Below are positions 45,401 through 53,821 of a stretch of DNA of 64,000 nucleotides, piece by piece. The notes beneath the pieces are model-generated. The model had not been told where the DNA came from, searched no databases, and was given only the letters and a program-made list of their open reading frames with translations. Made by a program: the position numbers and the translations under genes. Position 1 is the stretch's first letter; each line of letters opens with the position of its first letter. Source of the DNA: Leptidea sinapis (Eukaryota > Arthropoda > Insecta > Lepidoptera > Pieridae); contig NC_066265.1 of the NCBI RefSeq assembly GCF_905404315.1, positions 31,148,501 to 31,212,500 of the forward strand, written 5' to 3'.

Positions 45401-47475
45401 TTTCTCCCCGGATGTGCCGATCTCCTGCTGCCCAGGATACGATTCGACGAGATCTGAACTGGTGCAGGAGAGGGAGAGAGAGTCGTGCAAGGCGAGACAT
45501 GAGTACAGCGCAGTGGGCTGTAGGGGGGCTCTTCTTGAAATGTTCCAATTCACAGCAGTCTTGGTGCTAAGTAATACGGTATTTCTGATAATATGTGAGG
45601 TAAGGGTTTATAAAACAAATATTTTATTATTATTATTATAATTCAAATATTTTTATTCAAAATAGGATACAAAATCACTTATTACAAGATTATAAAAGAA
45701 TGCCTCAGACCTGAGTAGAACGGGTGCAACAAACATAGCGGGCTTTTTTTTCTCATCAAAAAAATATGTTTACAAAGTAATATTGTACAATAAAACTTAT
45801 TATTTAAAGCCTTGAGGGCGGTACCTCCATTCTCAATCTGCGTTCCCATTAAGAAAGTAATTTATTTCATAGTAACCTTTACCACACAAATATTATTTAA
45901 CATAATACTTTTGAATATCGAAATACTTTTGTTTTCAATATTTTCTGGAATCTTGTTGTAAAAGCATATACATCGCCCCACAAAAGATTTACTTACTCGA
46001 CTTAGCCTAGTAGTAGGCATTATAAGTTTATGATAAAACTATTACCCAAAAAAAAATACTGACTATGAACATTGTAAAATAAGGGCATTAAATTTCCCGG
46101 GTAATCATTTGTACCCATAAACTAAAATATAAAAAGTGCTCGCAACCTTTTCCCTTTCTTTCGTAAATAAATTCACATAACATTATCTCGCTCAGTCATT
46201 GACACAATGTAAACATAAAAATATGTTGATTGGCAATGAATGAAGAAACCGATGACAATTTTGAATAATAGTGAACAATTTTTTTTTTTGTTTTGAACAT
46301 AACTAAAAGTATTCTGTGGTTATAACAACGTGAATCATTTAATAAAATACGTGCACCCTTTTGGCAATTTTGTATAAAATCTTTATCACCTATCCAGTCT
46401 CCAGCACGAAAAGGGTGCTATTGTTACTCGCAGCAAAAACGGCAGTGATTTAAATTTCGAACCCCACGTGACCATACTTCCGGGAATTACTCCGCGTTAA
46501 AAAAATGCGACCCGGTGCGTTCTGAAACTCATTCTAGCGTATTACCTCTTTGTCACAAAAAATTATTTCTCTTACTATAAACCTATAACACTTTTCTCGC
46601 TAGTCGAGGTGAAAAGTTGTATGTTTCACACGAGATCAAATTTTTTTTTGTCTCGTGCCTTTAAATCACTTACTACCTCAGTAGTCTATATTAGAATCAC
46701 GAGCGTAGCGAGTGATTCAATTCTAGACTGCTTCAAGTCGTGATTTAAAGTCAGCACTCGGAGCAAAAAAACTTTGCTCACTTGTTGAACAAATAACTAT
46801 TTACGTTAAATTGTCTGTAGTTTGTATAGGCAGCTTCAGCTTGCGTGAAGTCGGCATTTCGACTGGGTAAAATTATTATATTATAGACCTACATTAATAT
46901 ATCACCGATTTAAGAAAACACTACAATTACTTTAAGTTATTTACGTAAAAGTTACCTGCATTTTTAACCAAGTTCAAAAAAGGACGAGATTCTCAATTCG
47001 TTGGTATTTTTTTTATGTTTGTTACCTCAAAACTTCTGGATCAAATTACAACGGGGCCACATGGGAAGCACCAGCTTTTAAATAAAAAAAAAGAATTATC
47101 AAAATCGATTCGAAAATACTGTCGAATTGAGAACCTCCACCTTTTTTAAAGTCGGTTAATAAAGCGTTCTAAACTTAAACCACCGATTGTTGAGTTAAAT
47201 TGAGAGACAATATTATGCCCATAACTTAATAGCATGTGCTTGTACTTCTCCAAGTAAACCAAGTTAACTAAAAATCTCTTACTTATGTAGTACCTACTTA
47301 CAACCTTTTTTAACTGTCACTGTATTTCTTTCAGCTTTGCCTAGGGATAGTGAGCGCTATTATTTCGAAAGAAGAGCGTAAAGAAGAAGTAATAGAGGAG
47401 CCTCCTGCACTAGTGGTGCCAACACCTATGCCACGAGCTTCGTTGAATCTATTCCAAACAAAAAGCAAACCTTAA
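36384..47475 (+). CDS. Tetraspanin, six coding exons
   Basis: Exons 36384-36408, 37990-38141, 38951-39136, 43906-44079, 45342-45599 and 47335-47475 (stop TAA) join in frame to 311 residues; every border is AG/GT. Predicted layout: cytosolic N-terminus with a CC pair at 42-43 next to TM1 (46-75), a very short first loop (76-86), TM2 (87-112), basic loop RKRKKP, TM3 (122-141), large loop to about 245, TM4 (about 248-273), acidic then Pro-rich tail. The large loop has the diagnostic CCG (182-184), a PISCC (208-209), and single Cys at 228 and 239, six in all, the standard set. Tetraspanins scaffold receptors and adhesion proteins in the plasma membrane. The start at 36384 (GAC ATG G, good context) opens with MGSAAS, a consensus N-myristoylation site. 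The same frame stays open upstream through a probable splice acceptor at 36332, so an earlier start cannot be excluded. Confidence 0.9.
36548..36728. repeat. Family Q foldback, copy 1
   Basis: Left arm (about 36548-36599, ATCCAAATGTCTTGAGCC then TTTAGTGTTAATTCCGCCAA) is inverted at about 36675-36728. The arms are about 50 bases and pair with few mismatches; the 75-base loop contains CAATTCGACACGTGTTTCGC. In the first tetraspanin intron. Confidence 0.8.
36832..37208 (-). mobile_element. Nonautonomous Helitron in tetraspanin intron 1
   Basis: On the minus strand it starts TCTATATATATAAAAATG and ends GCTGGGTCAGCTAG, and sits between A and T. The 3' end is the same as that of the 23.3 and 45.0 kb copies, but the body (AACGGCTGGACCGATTTGGC) and 5' end differ, so it is a different subfamily sharing one terminus. 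Confidence 0.75.
37209..37989. other. Intron 1 remainder
   Basis: AT-rich; nothing recognised apart from the 3' splice site used by exon 2. Confidence 0.5.
38215..38518. mobile_element. MITE with TA target duplication, intron 2
   Basis: Terminal inverted repeats AAGCTCTGTTCAAACTGAG (38215-38233) and CTCAGTTTGAACAGAGCTT (38500-38518) are perfect over 19 bases, flanked by TA on both sides, the signature of Tc1/mariner-type insertion. GC-richer than its host intron and without ORF. Confidence 0.88.
38565..38745 (-). repeat. LINE 3' tail, intron 2
   Basis: GGGCCAACGGGCCACAGGTC and CCCATAGACAACCGCAACAC are landmarks of a lepidopteran LINE end; diverged and without frame. Confidence 0.5.
39902..40737. 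mobile_element. Inverted-repeat DNA element split by a LINE, intron 3
   Basis: TTGAGTGCC...CATGCGTACG at 39902-39925 is inverted at 40713-40737 (CGTATGCATG...GGCACTCAA). Next to each end lies a further GC-rich palindrome (GGCACGGTCGCCGTGCC; GGCACGGAGCCGTGCC). The interior is interrupted by the family A LINE at 40047-40622. Target duplication not clear. No transposase. Confidence 0.65.
40047..40622 (-). mobile_element. Family A LINE, longest copy, intron 3
   Basis: The most complete copy of family A. The minus strand encodes HMEYCCHLWSGAPQYQLDPF, RVQRRAARIVGDPVLCERLD, then SLCVFYRIYHGECSEELFNL, then the HKLGYHPRHLDV end, with a frameshift/deletion near 40295. YCxxLWxGAP...VQRRAxRxV is the C-terminal part of jockey/CR1-like reverse transcriptases. 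Nested in the DNA element described above. Confidence 0.92.
40738..41227. other. Intron 3 part without recognised feature
   Basis: No frame or repeat could be supported. Confidence 0.45.
41228..41432. repeat. Family Q foldback, copy 2, intron 3
   Basis: Left arm ATTATACAAATGATTTAAGT (from 41228, through TTAATTCCGCTAATATTTGT) and right arm ending ACTTAAATCATTTGTATAAT pair over about 52 bases with two mismatches. The loop has TCCTGAGGATGCCTCGTGTA and AACGTGTCGAATTG, related to copy 1. Outside the left arm, TTTGCGGAAATCCATAATTA also occurs inverted beside copy 1. Confidence 0.85.
41441..41830 (-). mobile_element. Helitron-like fragment, intron 3
   Basis: Shares with 43.4-43.8 kb, in inverse orientation, GATTTCGTTCAAACTTCGTA, TTTATCGA and AATAAAAAGCGTGT. 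No clean ends; AAGCTGACC at the left recalls the GCTGGGTCAGCTAG terminus. Confidence 0.45.
41831..42039. other. Intron 3 part without recognised feature
   Basis: Contains an inverted repeat CCTCTATTGAAGA/TCTTCAATACAGGG near 41957-41992, a small hairpin with a T run behind it. Confidence 0.4.
42040..42245 (+). mobile_element. SINE, tRNA head lost, intron 3
   Basis: Body with CGAGTCATGGATGTTT, ATATATCATTGTCTTGTAAC, CCATAACACAGGCTAT and ACTTGGGGCAAGATAATTTG, the same core as at 8.85 kb. Ends in a short (ATT)n tail. The promoter boxes are missing. Confidence 0.7.
42852..43197 (+). mobile_element. Family A LINE, 5'-truncated, intron 3
   Basis: Starts GGAGTGTTCCGAAGAGCTG and ends TTCCATAAAAAAA. 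A frameshift lies near 43070. Same sense as the host gene, so its AATAAA-free A tail is in the transcript. Confidence 0.88.
43388..43835 (+). mobile_element. Helitron-like element, intron 3
   Basis: Starts TCTACACATATAAATAAAAT after an A, the expected Helitron 5' end; the 3' end is not clear. Its right half is the inverted relative of 41441-41700, so the two form an inverted pair about 1.7 kb apart. Confidence 0.5.
44080..44994. other. Intron 4, with inverted duplicated segment
   Basis: GGTCGCGCCACC...GACTAC and GGTGGCGCGACC-like segments, with AGCTCGGACGCG at 44203 inverted as CGCGTCCGAGCT at 44649, suggest a large imperfect foldback (about 44195-44670). GTAAGCTACCAAACT at 44606 is repeated at 44759. 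No ORF of interest. Confidence 0.45.
44995..45310 (+). mobile_element. Nonautonomous Helitron ending at tetraspanin exon 5
   Basis: Starts TCTTATATATAAAATTCTCG after A and ends GCTGGGTCAGCTAG before T (45311). Same subfamily as the pair at 23.3 kb. Its end lies 31 bases upstream of the exon 5 border. Confidence 0.82.
45342..45599 (+). CDS. Tetraspanin exon 5 (large extracellular loop)
   Basis: 86 codons in phase 0 carrying LQCCGVYGPEDY, PISCCPGYD, an ERERESC segment and GCRGALLEMF, then most of TM4. All six loop cysteines are in this exon. It starts only 32 bases after the end of a Helitron. Confidence 0.93.
45640..46045 (-). mobile_element. Family C LINE, 5'-truncated, intron 5
   Basis: Minus frame MPTTRLSRVSKSFVGRCICF, then YNKIPENIENKS and NICGKGYYEINYFLNG before WEWRYRPQGF. 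One of three similar copies; the poly-T-bearing tail points to the donor end of exon 5. Confidence 0.78.
46046..46651. other. Intron 5 part without recognised feature
   Basis: 46430-46560 is somewhat GC-richer (GAACCCCACGTGACC) but carries no open frame. Confidence 0.45.
46652..46763. repeat. Foldback with central palindrome, intron 5
   Basis: CTTTAAATCAC and GTGATTTAAAG form the outer arms, CAGTAGTCTA and TAGACTGCTT pair farther in, and the centre is AATCACGAGCGTAGCGAGTG followed by ATT, itself nearly palindromic. About 45 bases per arm with mismatches. Confidence 0.65.
46968..47155. mobile_element. TTAA-flanked MITE (family N), intron 5
   Basis: Ends CCAAGTTCAAAAAAGGACGA and the inverse of it (CCTCCACCTTTTTTAAAGTC then GG) are inverted repeats of about 34 bases that include TTCTCAATTCG/CGAATTGAGAA. 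TTAA lies on both sides (46964-46967, 47156-47159), as for piggyBac-type elements. 188 bases, no ORF. Confidence 0.75.
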
Positions 47476-48111
47476 ATAACTTCTGGTTCTCCGAATCAAC
47501 TTAAAAAAAACACACTATTACCGATAGATGGCAGTATTACACAAATTAAGAATTCAACGGATGGCTATATTAAAAGTTCCATTAAGTAGCCACAGATGGC
47601 GTTAAACCTGTTACTTTAAAATATAAATTAATCTAATATGAATTCTGAATCTGTCGAAAAGGGTTTATGATATTTTATAGTAGGAGAACAATCAAATCCA
47701 AGGATCTCACAATAATGGACAATGTACTGAATACTGATTGAACTGTTTATAATTCTCATTATTTATTTATTATATTATGTATGTTGTAGGAATTGCTAGA
47801 GATAAGCATGGAAGTAAATCCTATTGAGACATTAAATGCTGTTTTTTATTTTACATAATTTTCTTACTTATTTTGAAAGAAATTCTTTTTCTCTTTTCTC
47901 TCTTTTGGCTTAAGACTAGACAAGAATTTCTTGACGTACCGCTGAGGTTTGACTGGTTTTTTTTGCCTCGTCAGAAAGTTGCGGCATGCAATTCTTCAAA
48001 TTCCGATCAAATTGAGTAAATAATAGTATTAAGTACAAGAAAAGAAACTTTTATACAATCAATAGATATACTAAGTCATAATAAGATATGTAATTACAAA
48101 TAAATTCTCAA
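47476..48111. other. Tetraspanin 3' UTR and intergenic DNA
   Basis: No canonical AATAAA was seen within the first 100 bases after the stop codon, so the polyadenylation site is unknown. TAGATGGCAG and CAGATGGCGT are two short matches to a motif common in moth intergenic DNA. Confidence 0.45.
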
Positions 48112-48182
48112 GCATCGGTGGTTCAGTGGTAGAATGCTCGCCTGCCACGCGGGCGGCCCGGGTTCGATTCCCGGCCGATGCA
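48112..48182 (+). tRNA. tRNA-Gly (GCC)
   Basis: A 71-base sequence folds as a complete cloverleaf: acceptor GCATCGG/CCGATGC, D arm with GGTTCAGTGGTAGAAT, anticodon loop CTGCCAC with GCC at 48144-48146, T arm CCCGGGTTCGATTCCCGG. A and B boxes are intact and a T run (Pol III terminator) follows at 48185. Discriminator A. It decodes GGC/GGU. Confidence 0.97.
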
Positions 48183-48859
48183 AGATTTTTTTTAATTATA
48201 AGTTAATCAGATAATCCTATGCGATTGGTACGAAATTAAATTTTTCTCATTATATCTGTCAGACCTGAATAGGCATAATAAATAAATAAATTTTCTTATA
48301 ACACAATCCACTTTAAAAGATTTAGCAATTTTACGGAGCCTAGTAGATGGATGTTATAATTATTGTTACATAGACATTGAATGCAATGAAAAAGAAAAGA
48401 AAATTATAATTATTGAGTTAAAAATGCATTAATATCTGTACATATAAACATTTGCATTTACGACTTAACAAAGACATCACTAAGATAACAAGGTAACTAC
48501 ATACACCTAAATAAAAACAAGTGCTGAACTTGCCACATGCAATTTTTTTTTACATATACTTGCTTAGGTAGATATTTTTTCTATATACTTTATGGTATCA
48601 GGTAATGAAGTTATTAGCATTGTTTAATAATTCAAAATTATTGACGCAAAGATTTATAGCTAATGATGTCAATAATATTAAATTTACTCTTGAATATTGC
48701 ATAATACATAGATTTTGACATTTTCCAACTCATAAGCGATATGCAGGCATTATGTTGCGCTGTAAAACTTTTCCAATTAATCACGCAATTAACTTTAACA
48801 GTCATTAAAATTACACTCCAAAATCTCAAGCAAGTTAAGCGTAGCTAATTAACATAACA
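48183..48859. other. Intergenic DNA before the Kunitz gene
   Basis: AT-rich, with no repeat recognised; should hold the Kunitz gene promoter. AACAGTCATT at about 48797 is a weak initiator candidate. Confidence 0.4.
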
Positions 48860-48920
48860 ATGTTGCTTCACATTGTTTCTGTCATTATTTTACTTGGAAA
48901 CTATTGCAGTGTTGATGGAG
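48860..48920 (+). CDS. Kunitz gene candidate exon 1 (signal peptide)
   Basis: Twenty codons and one base, donor GTACGT, start context ACA ATG. Its phase fits the acceptor at 49921-49922 (TTTCAACAG) and also the one before exon 3. Supported by phase and signal-peptide shape only. Confidence 0.6.
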
Positions 48921-51900
48921 GTACGTATTTCTAGCCGAATCAGTCATAGCCGTTGATTGACATCACAATTTTTTTTTTCATTTTAAAAGTTCTTTATTTA
49001 CTTAAACAAAAATATATAGAAAGTACATTACTTGACACGGTCAAAGAAATAACAATCTTAAACATTTCAACGGCGACATTGCCGTAGGCCCACCAGTGGG
49101 AGGCTCTTTTGCACAGGATGCCGGCTAGAATATGGGTACCACAACGGCGTCTATTTCTGCCGTGAAGCAGTTATGTGTAACCATTACTGTTTTTCGGTCT
49201 GAAGGGCGCCGTAGCTAGTGAAATTACTGGGCAAATGAGAATCCACTCAGAATTTTTGGGATTTTCAAGAATCTGAGCGGCACCGCATTGTAATGGGCAG
49301 GGCATATCAATTACCACCAGTTGAACGTCTGCTCGTCTCGTGCCTTAATTCCATAAAAAAGGCACTACGCGCATCGCGCGGTGTGCCACTAGCTGCCCGG
49401 GCAGAAGTTATAGAAACGATGTGGTTAGTTAGTATGTTTTAACATCGGAGACATATAATAATAACATATATTTGATATTTTAATGTGTACCTTTGGAGAG
49501 GTAGGTGACATCACAAGACGTGTTATGGCCACAGGACAACATCATATTATTATAAATAAAATTGAAGTATTTGTGCAAAATATAAATGTAACGACTTATA
49601 ACTAAACGGATTCGAATTTTCACGCGGAACTTAGAATGCAATTTTTCAAAAGTTTGGACTGTTTGACATTGTTGACGTTTTTATTTTCCCGTCCTTTCAA
49701 AGTCAGATAGCTCATGTTACTTCAAACTTACTTTTGTTTAAGGAATTAAAATTGTATCCCGGTCCGATAAAATTATCACATTCAGTCGCTAGTTTGTCTT
49801 AGTAATACAATTGCCTATATTAAAACACTCATCACAAATGTTTCTTATTACGAAATTGTTTATCTTCCTTTCTATTTTTACATTGAAAATACTAATAAAT
49901 ACTTCACCTTTAATTTCAACAGTGCCACCAGATTACTGCCTACACAATATTAACACTGACGACTGCCATATGTCCCCAACACCTGTTTTTTACTACTACA
50001 AGCAAGGTTCTAGATGTGAAATAGCAATCTGGAGAGGTTGTTCCACCTTGAATAAGTTTGATAATGAATACGACTGCTCCAAAACCTGCATATTCAGGCT
50101 TTTTAATGTACCCGGAGAACATAATGATATCGAACCAAAGCCATCTGAAAGTAATATAGAAGGTAAGAAATATTCTAAGTCTGTTTCGTAGTTACAGATA
50201 ATATTATATCTTTGAGTTTTACTACGTGTTTTGGTCTATTTTTTAACCGACTTCAAAAAGGAAGAGGTTCTCAATTCGTCGATTTTTTTTTTGTTTTTTT
50301 TTTATTTGTGAGTTTTTTTTACCTCAAAACTTTCGACTGGGTGAACCGATTTTGATAATTCTTTTTTTATTTGTGAGCTGATACTTCCCGAGTGGTGACA
50401 TTGTAATTTGGTCCAGATCTGACAATGGAATCCATGAGAAAACCATAAAAGTCTTAAAATTTGCTATACATACGTATAGCAAAGAAGATGATAAATTTAC
50501 GAATAACTCAATATCGCGAGAACCGATTTCGATGATTCTTTTTTTATTGGAAAGGATATACTTCAAAGATAGTTTGGTGAGAGTTTTGTAAGGTTCGGAT
50601 TACGGAATCCATGACAAAGTAACGGAACACTGTCTGTAATCAAATTGCAAAGTACTTACGTTCTTTACTGCATTAAAAAATTTAGTATATTAACACATAT
50701 TTAGACAAATTGTCAGTTAGTGTGCTTCAAATTCACTAAAAATCATAAAATAAAAAAAAAATTAACAAAAAAAACAACCGCCTTCACAAACACTATTCCA
50801 AAACAATAGATATAATGTACACTAAAAAGTATTAAAAAATTGCGTAGTTTTATACAATCTAATTAATTAATCTTATTCTAGTTACGATTACTGTAAGTTT
50901 TGGAGTCGGTATCATCCAAGATAGGTTTCTTACTACATACATAGTTATATGTGAGATGTGTATTAGTCGTGAGGATGCGAGAGGCGAGAGCGGGTTGCGA
51001 CGGAAGGACATCGATTCCGAAAATAACAATAATCGTTACTGGATTAGATTAATTAATTAGATTGTATAAAAATATCAGCAGCAATCAGCCTCTTCGGTAT
51101 ATTTTCCGTTGAATAGAGTTTTAACAGTTTTGGTGTCATACACTGAACCTTTGTGACTTGATTTAACTAAATACATTTTCGTAGTAGTATTCTAGCACGA
51201 AAATCTTCATTTTCAAGAAGCCTTCTTTATCTTGTAAGGGCATTACAATTGAAATGATTATAAGTCACTTTGCTATCTGAATGTGACTGTAGCAATAAAA
51301 GAAAAGGTAGTGATGGATAAATACGAGACCAAGCGTTAATAACACTTAACAGTAGACGATCAACGTCACCTTTACTCCCTTCAGCATGAAAGGCTATCTA
51401 TACTCCTAAAAATTATTGTGATAAAATTGCAAGAAAAAAAAACTAGAGGTTGACCGCAAATGGAAGTGAGAATTCTTTGCCCACACGTCTCGGAGAAATC
51501 CGTTAAGATATACGATGATGAGTTTGAGGACTTAATTTTTATAAATATGATGATAAAATTCCTGTGTCAAACATTCGATGCTATAACATGAATATATGAA
51601 TACGTTTAAGCAGTAAAAATACAACAAAACTGTTGTCATGAAAATGAATGTGTCTAAAATTATAATTATTACATATTTTCAGGGATCTGTTTGGAATTGC
51701 TAACACCTGAATCCTGTATTACATCTACTGACATTGTTATGTACACTTTTGACCCAAACATAAAAGAATGTGTTCCAATAACATGGGGTGATTGTCCTTC
51801 AAATAACATATTCGAAACAAAGCAAAAATGTGACGAAACATGTACAGATTGGAATGATAACATAATAGATCTTAGTCTAGAAGAATTAGAAGGAATTGAA

Positions 51901-52362
51901 AATGTTATTGATGAAGTATTAGAAGAACAAGAGCTAACCACGAAAATACCATTGTTTAATTTGAAAACTACTACTCTCGCTGATACTAAGAAAACAGAAT
52001 TGCCGACAACAATAACAAATACAGTACAATCAACAACAACTACAGCACCAACTTCAACAATGACATCTACATTAGAGCATTCTACAGTAACAATACGAAC
52101 ATCGCAGTCTACAACAGTTACTTCTACAACAGAGCCTTCAACTGTAATATCTACAACAGAGCCATCGACTGTAATATCTACAATAAAGCCTTCAACAACA
52201 ATTGGCACGACAGCCACGCCAACAACAGAAGCGATATCAACAACAGAAATTGTAACTACGACATCAACTCCAAAAACTGAGACAACGAAACTTGTAATAA
52301 CGACAACAACCTTAAAAACAACTAAACCTACAGATCTCCCTCAGGACTACGATCTCCCATAG
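48860..52362 (+). CDS. Secreted two-domain Kunitz protein with Thr/Ser-rich tail
   Basis: Exons 48860-48920 (signal peptide MLLHIVSVIILLGNYCSVDG), 49923-50162 (Kunitz 1) and 51683-52362 (Kunitz 2 and tail); all introns are phase 1, the classic arrangement for Kunitz exons; 326 residues. Domain 1 has Cys at 26, 35, 52, 60, 72, 76, and domain 2 at 103, 112, 130, 138, 150, 154: the C-x8-C-x16/17-C-x7-C-x11-C-x3-C pattern. The residue after the second Cys (P1, which sets protease preference) is His in domain 1 and Ile in domain 2, not Lys or Arg, so trypsin inhibition is not expected. Residues about 190-315 are mostly Thr, Ser and Pro with repeats such as TTEPSTVIS, suited to O-glycosylation. Alternative: an ATG at 49838 reads straight into domain 1 with its own hydrophobic leader (MFLITKLFIFLSIF), giving 334 residues; one or both starts may be used. 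Confidence 0.85.
49086..49365 (-). repeat. Family B repeat in Kunitz intron 1
   Basis: Inverted copy: CCACCAGTGGGAGGCTCTTT, TGCCGTGAAGCAGTTATG, GCATTGTAATGGGCAGGGC. Lacks the GACGAGCGCAATTG part. Confidence 0.72.
50247..50640 (+). mobile_element. Family N element in Kunitz intron 2
   Basis: Begins CCGACTTCAAAAAGGAAGAG immediately after TTAA (50243-50246), with TTCTCAATTCG. The far end with its inverted repeat was not found, so the boundary is approximate. The interior GTCCAGATCTGACAATGGAA, GAAAACCATAAAAGTCTTAA matches the fragment at 27.2 kb. Confidence 0.55.
50641..51682. other. Kunitz intron 2 remainder
   Basis: AT-rich; contains one GC-richer spot (GTGAGGATGCGAGAGGCGAG, 50972) with no gene. 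Ends with the exon 3 acceptor TATTTTCAG. Confidence 0.45.
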
Positions 52363-53750
52363 GCAATAACTTATTCGATCGATATTTTCTACACCTTGTA
52401 GTTATTAGATTTTGAATACCAATTCATTTAGAGTTTAGACGTATGTTGAATGTAAACCGGAACAAAATCATAAAAATTTGGTAGAATGATGTCTATTTAA
52501 TTTATTTTTTGTTAATTTTACCGCAGAGTAGGGATGGATACTTACGTATTAAATTTTACCAAAGTCATCAATCAATACCAGCATCTAATCGAAGTAATCT
52601 AATAGACGTAATCATCTATCTATATTTTCTAGTAATTGTAATAGAGAATAAAGAATTAATTATCGGAATTAATTAAGTATTAAATATCGGAATATATTGT
52701 TAATTATCTTTGAATTCAACTGAATTATGAGAGTAGATCTGGCGACTTATAAGATGTGTCACTTAAATATAGAATGCGAAGCCATTGCCAGAATCAGGCT
52801 GGAGTTTCAGCTTCACTTAAAGCAGAGGACGTGCCCTGCCTAAACCTTCTGAGGATCCTACGGATTTTAAAAGTAATAGGTCTCGAGGATATTATTTAAA
52901 TCTCAGCACAGTAACACGTTTCCTAGTTACTAGCCTCGATTCTCTTCCTTAACTTTTGAGTTGAGGGTAGGCGCGCTAGCGCAAGCAGAAGCCACAATAG
53001 ATCCTAGGATTTAAGTGCCCCAAACCATAATAATAATAAATATAATATGGCTGTACTATGCCATAATAAAGCTAGCGGCGAAAGAAAGAGAAAAAGTCAA
53101 TGCCAAATTAAGCAAGCGCGGGGCACGTTAATTCTATTCAGGAGCCTTTGATCTGAAAATCAATGCTTAATACATTGCCTTAAACTTCTTCACATAAAGT
53201 TTCCAAAATTTTATAACAATAGGTTAATATTTGGACGAGGAAATTGCTGCAAACGAAACCCTGATTTTTGAGTGTTTAACTCACGATTTTTAGTCGGAGC
53301 TGCAGTTGTTCTTAATAAATGTAAATGATCTCAGCATGATACTACAACCATTGCACAGTACAGTATGATCAGCAGAGCATGCATGCGTTACGCTTTCCTA
53401 CTCTTGAGCATCTAACCAGTCTTCCATGCACTGTTGACTGCCAGTTGCTAGCTGTTACATTATGTCAAGTATTATTATTTATATATACATATTTTTATGA
53501 TATTAAATTTATTTAAGGAAACGGAGAAAGGACTGGAAATGGTGGCAAGTTATATTTGCAAATTATGCACTTTCTTTTGTGATATTATGATGATGAGAAA
53601 TAATAATTGTTACCTGATCTCATATTTCCTAATGACTCAGAAAAAGTGATCACGATGAGTGTTTGAGTCTTTATCAATATAATAATAATTATTCTTTGAA
53701 AGAAAATTAACAAAATATCAAGCAGATATTAATTTATAACAAAAAAAAAT
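52363..53750. other. Kunitz 3' UTR and intergenic DNA
   Basis: AATAAAGAATTAAT at about 52647 is a plausible polyadenylation signal 280 bases after the stop. 52720-53110 is repeat-like (CAGCTTCACTTAAAGCAGAG, GCTAGCGGCGAAAGAAAGAG) but not placed. No further gene. Confidence 0.45.
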
Positions 53751-53821
53751 TGCATCGGCCGGGAATCGAACCCGGGCCGCCCGCGTGGCAGGCGAGCATT
53801 CTACCACTGAACCACCGATGC
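53751..53821 (-). tRNA. tRNA-Gly (GCC), second copy
   Basis: Identical over all 71 bases to the gene at 48.1 kb, in opposite orientation. T run on the minus strand directly after the 3' end (53741-53749 as A on the plus strand). Flanks differ, so it is not part of a large inverted duplication. Confidence 0.97.

Noticed and set aside
51669..52217. 182-codon minus frame rich in Val
   Set aside because: Antisense of the Thr/Ser-rich tail of the Kunitz gene; Thr codons read backward give Val, Cys and Ser.
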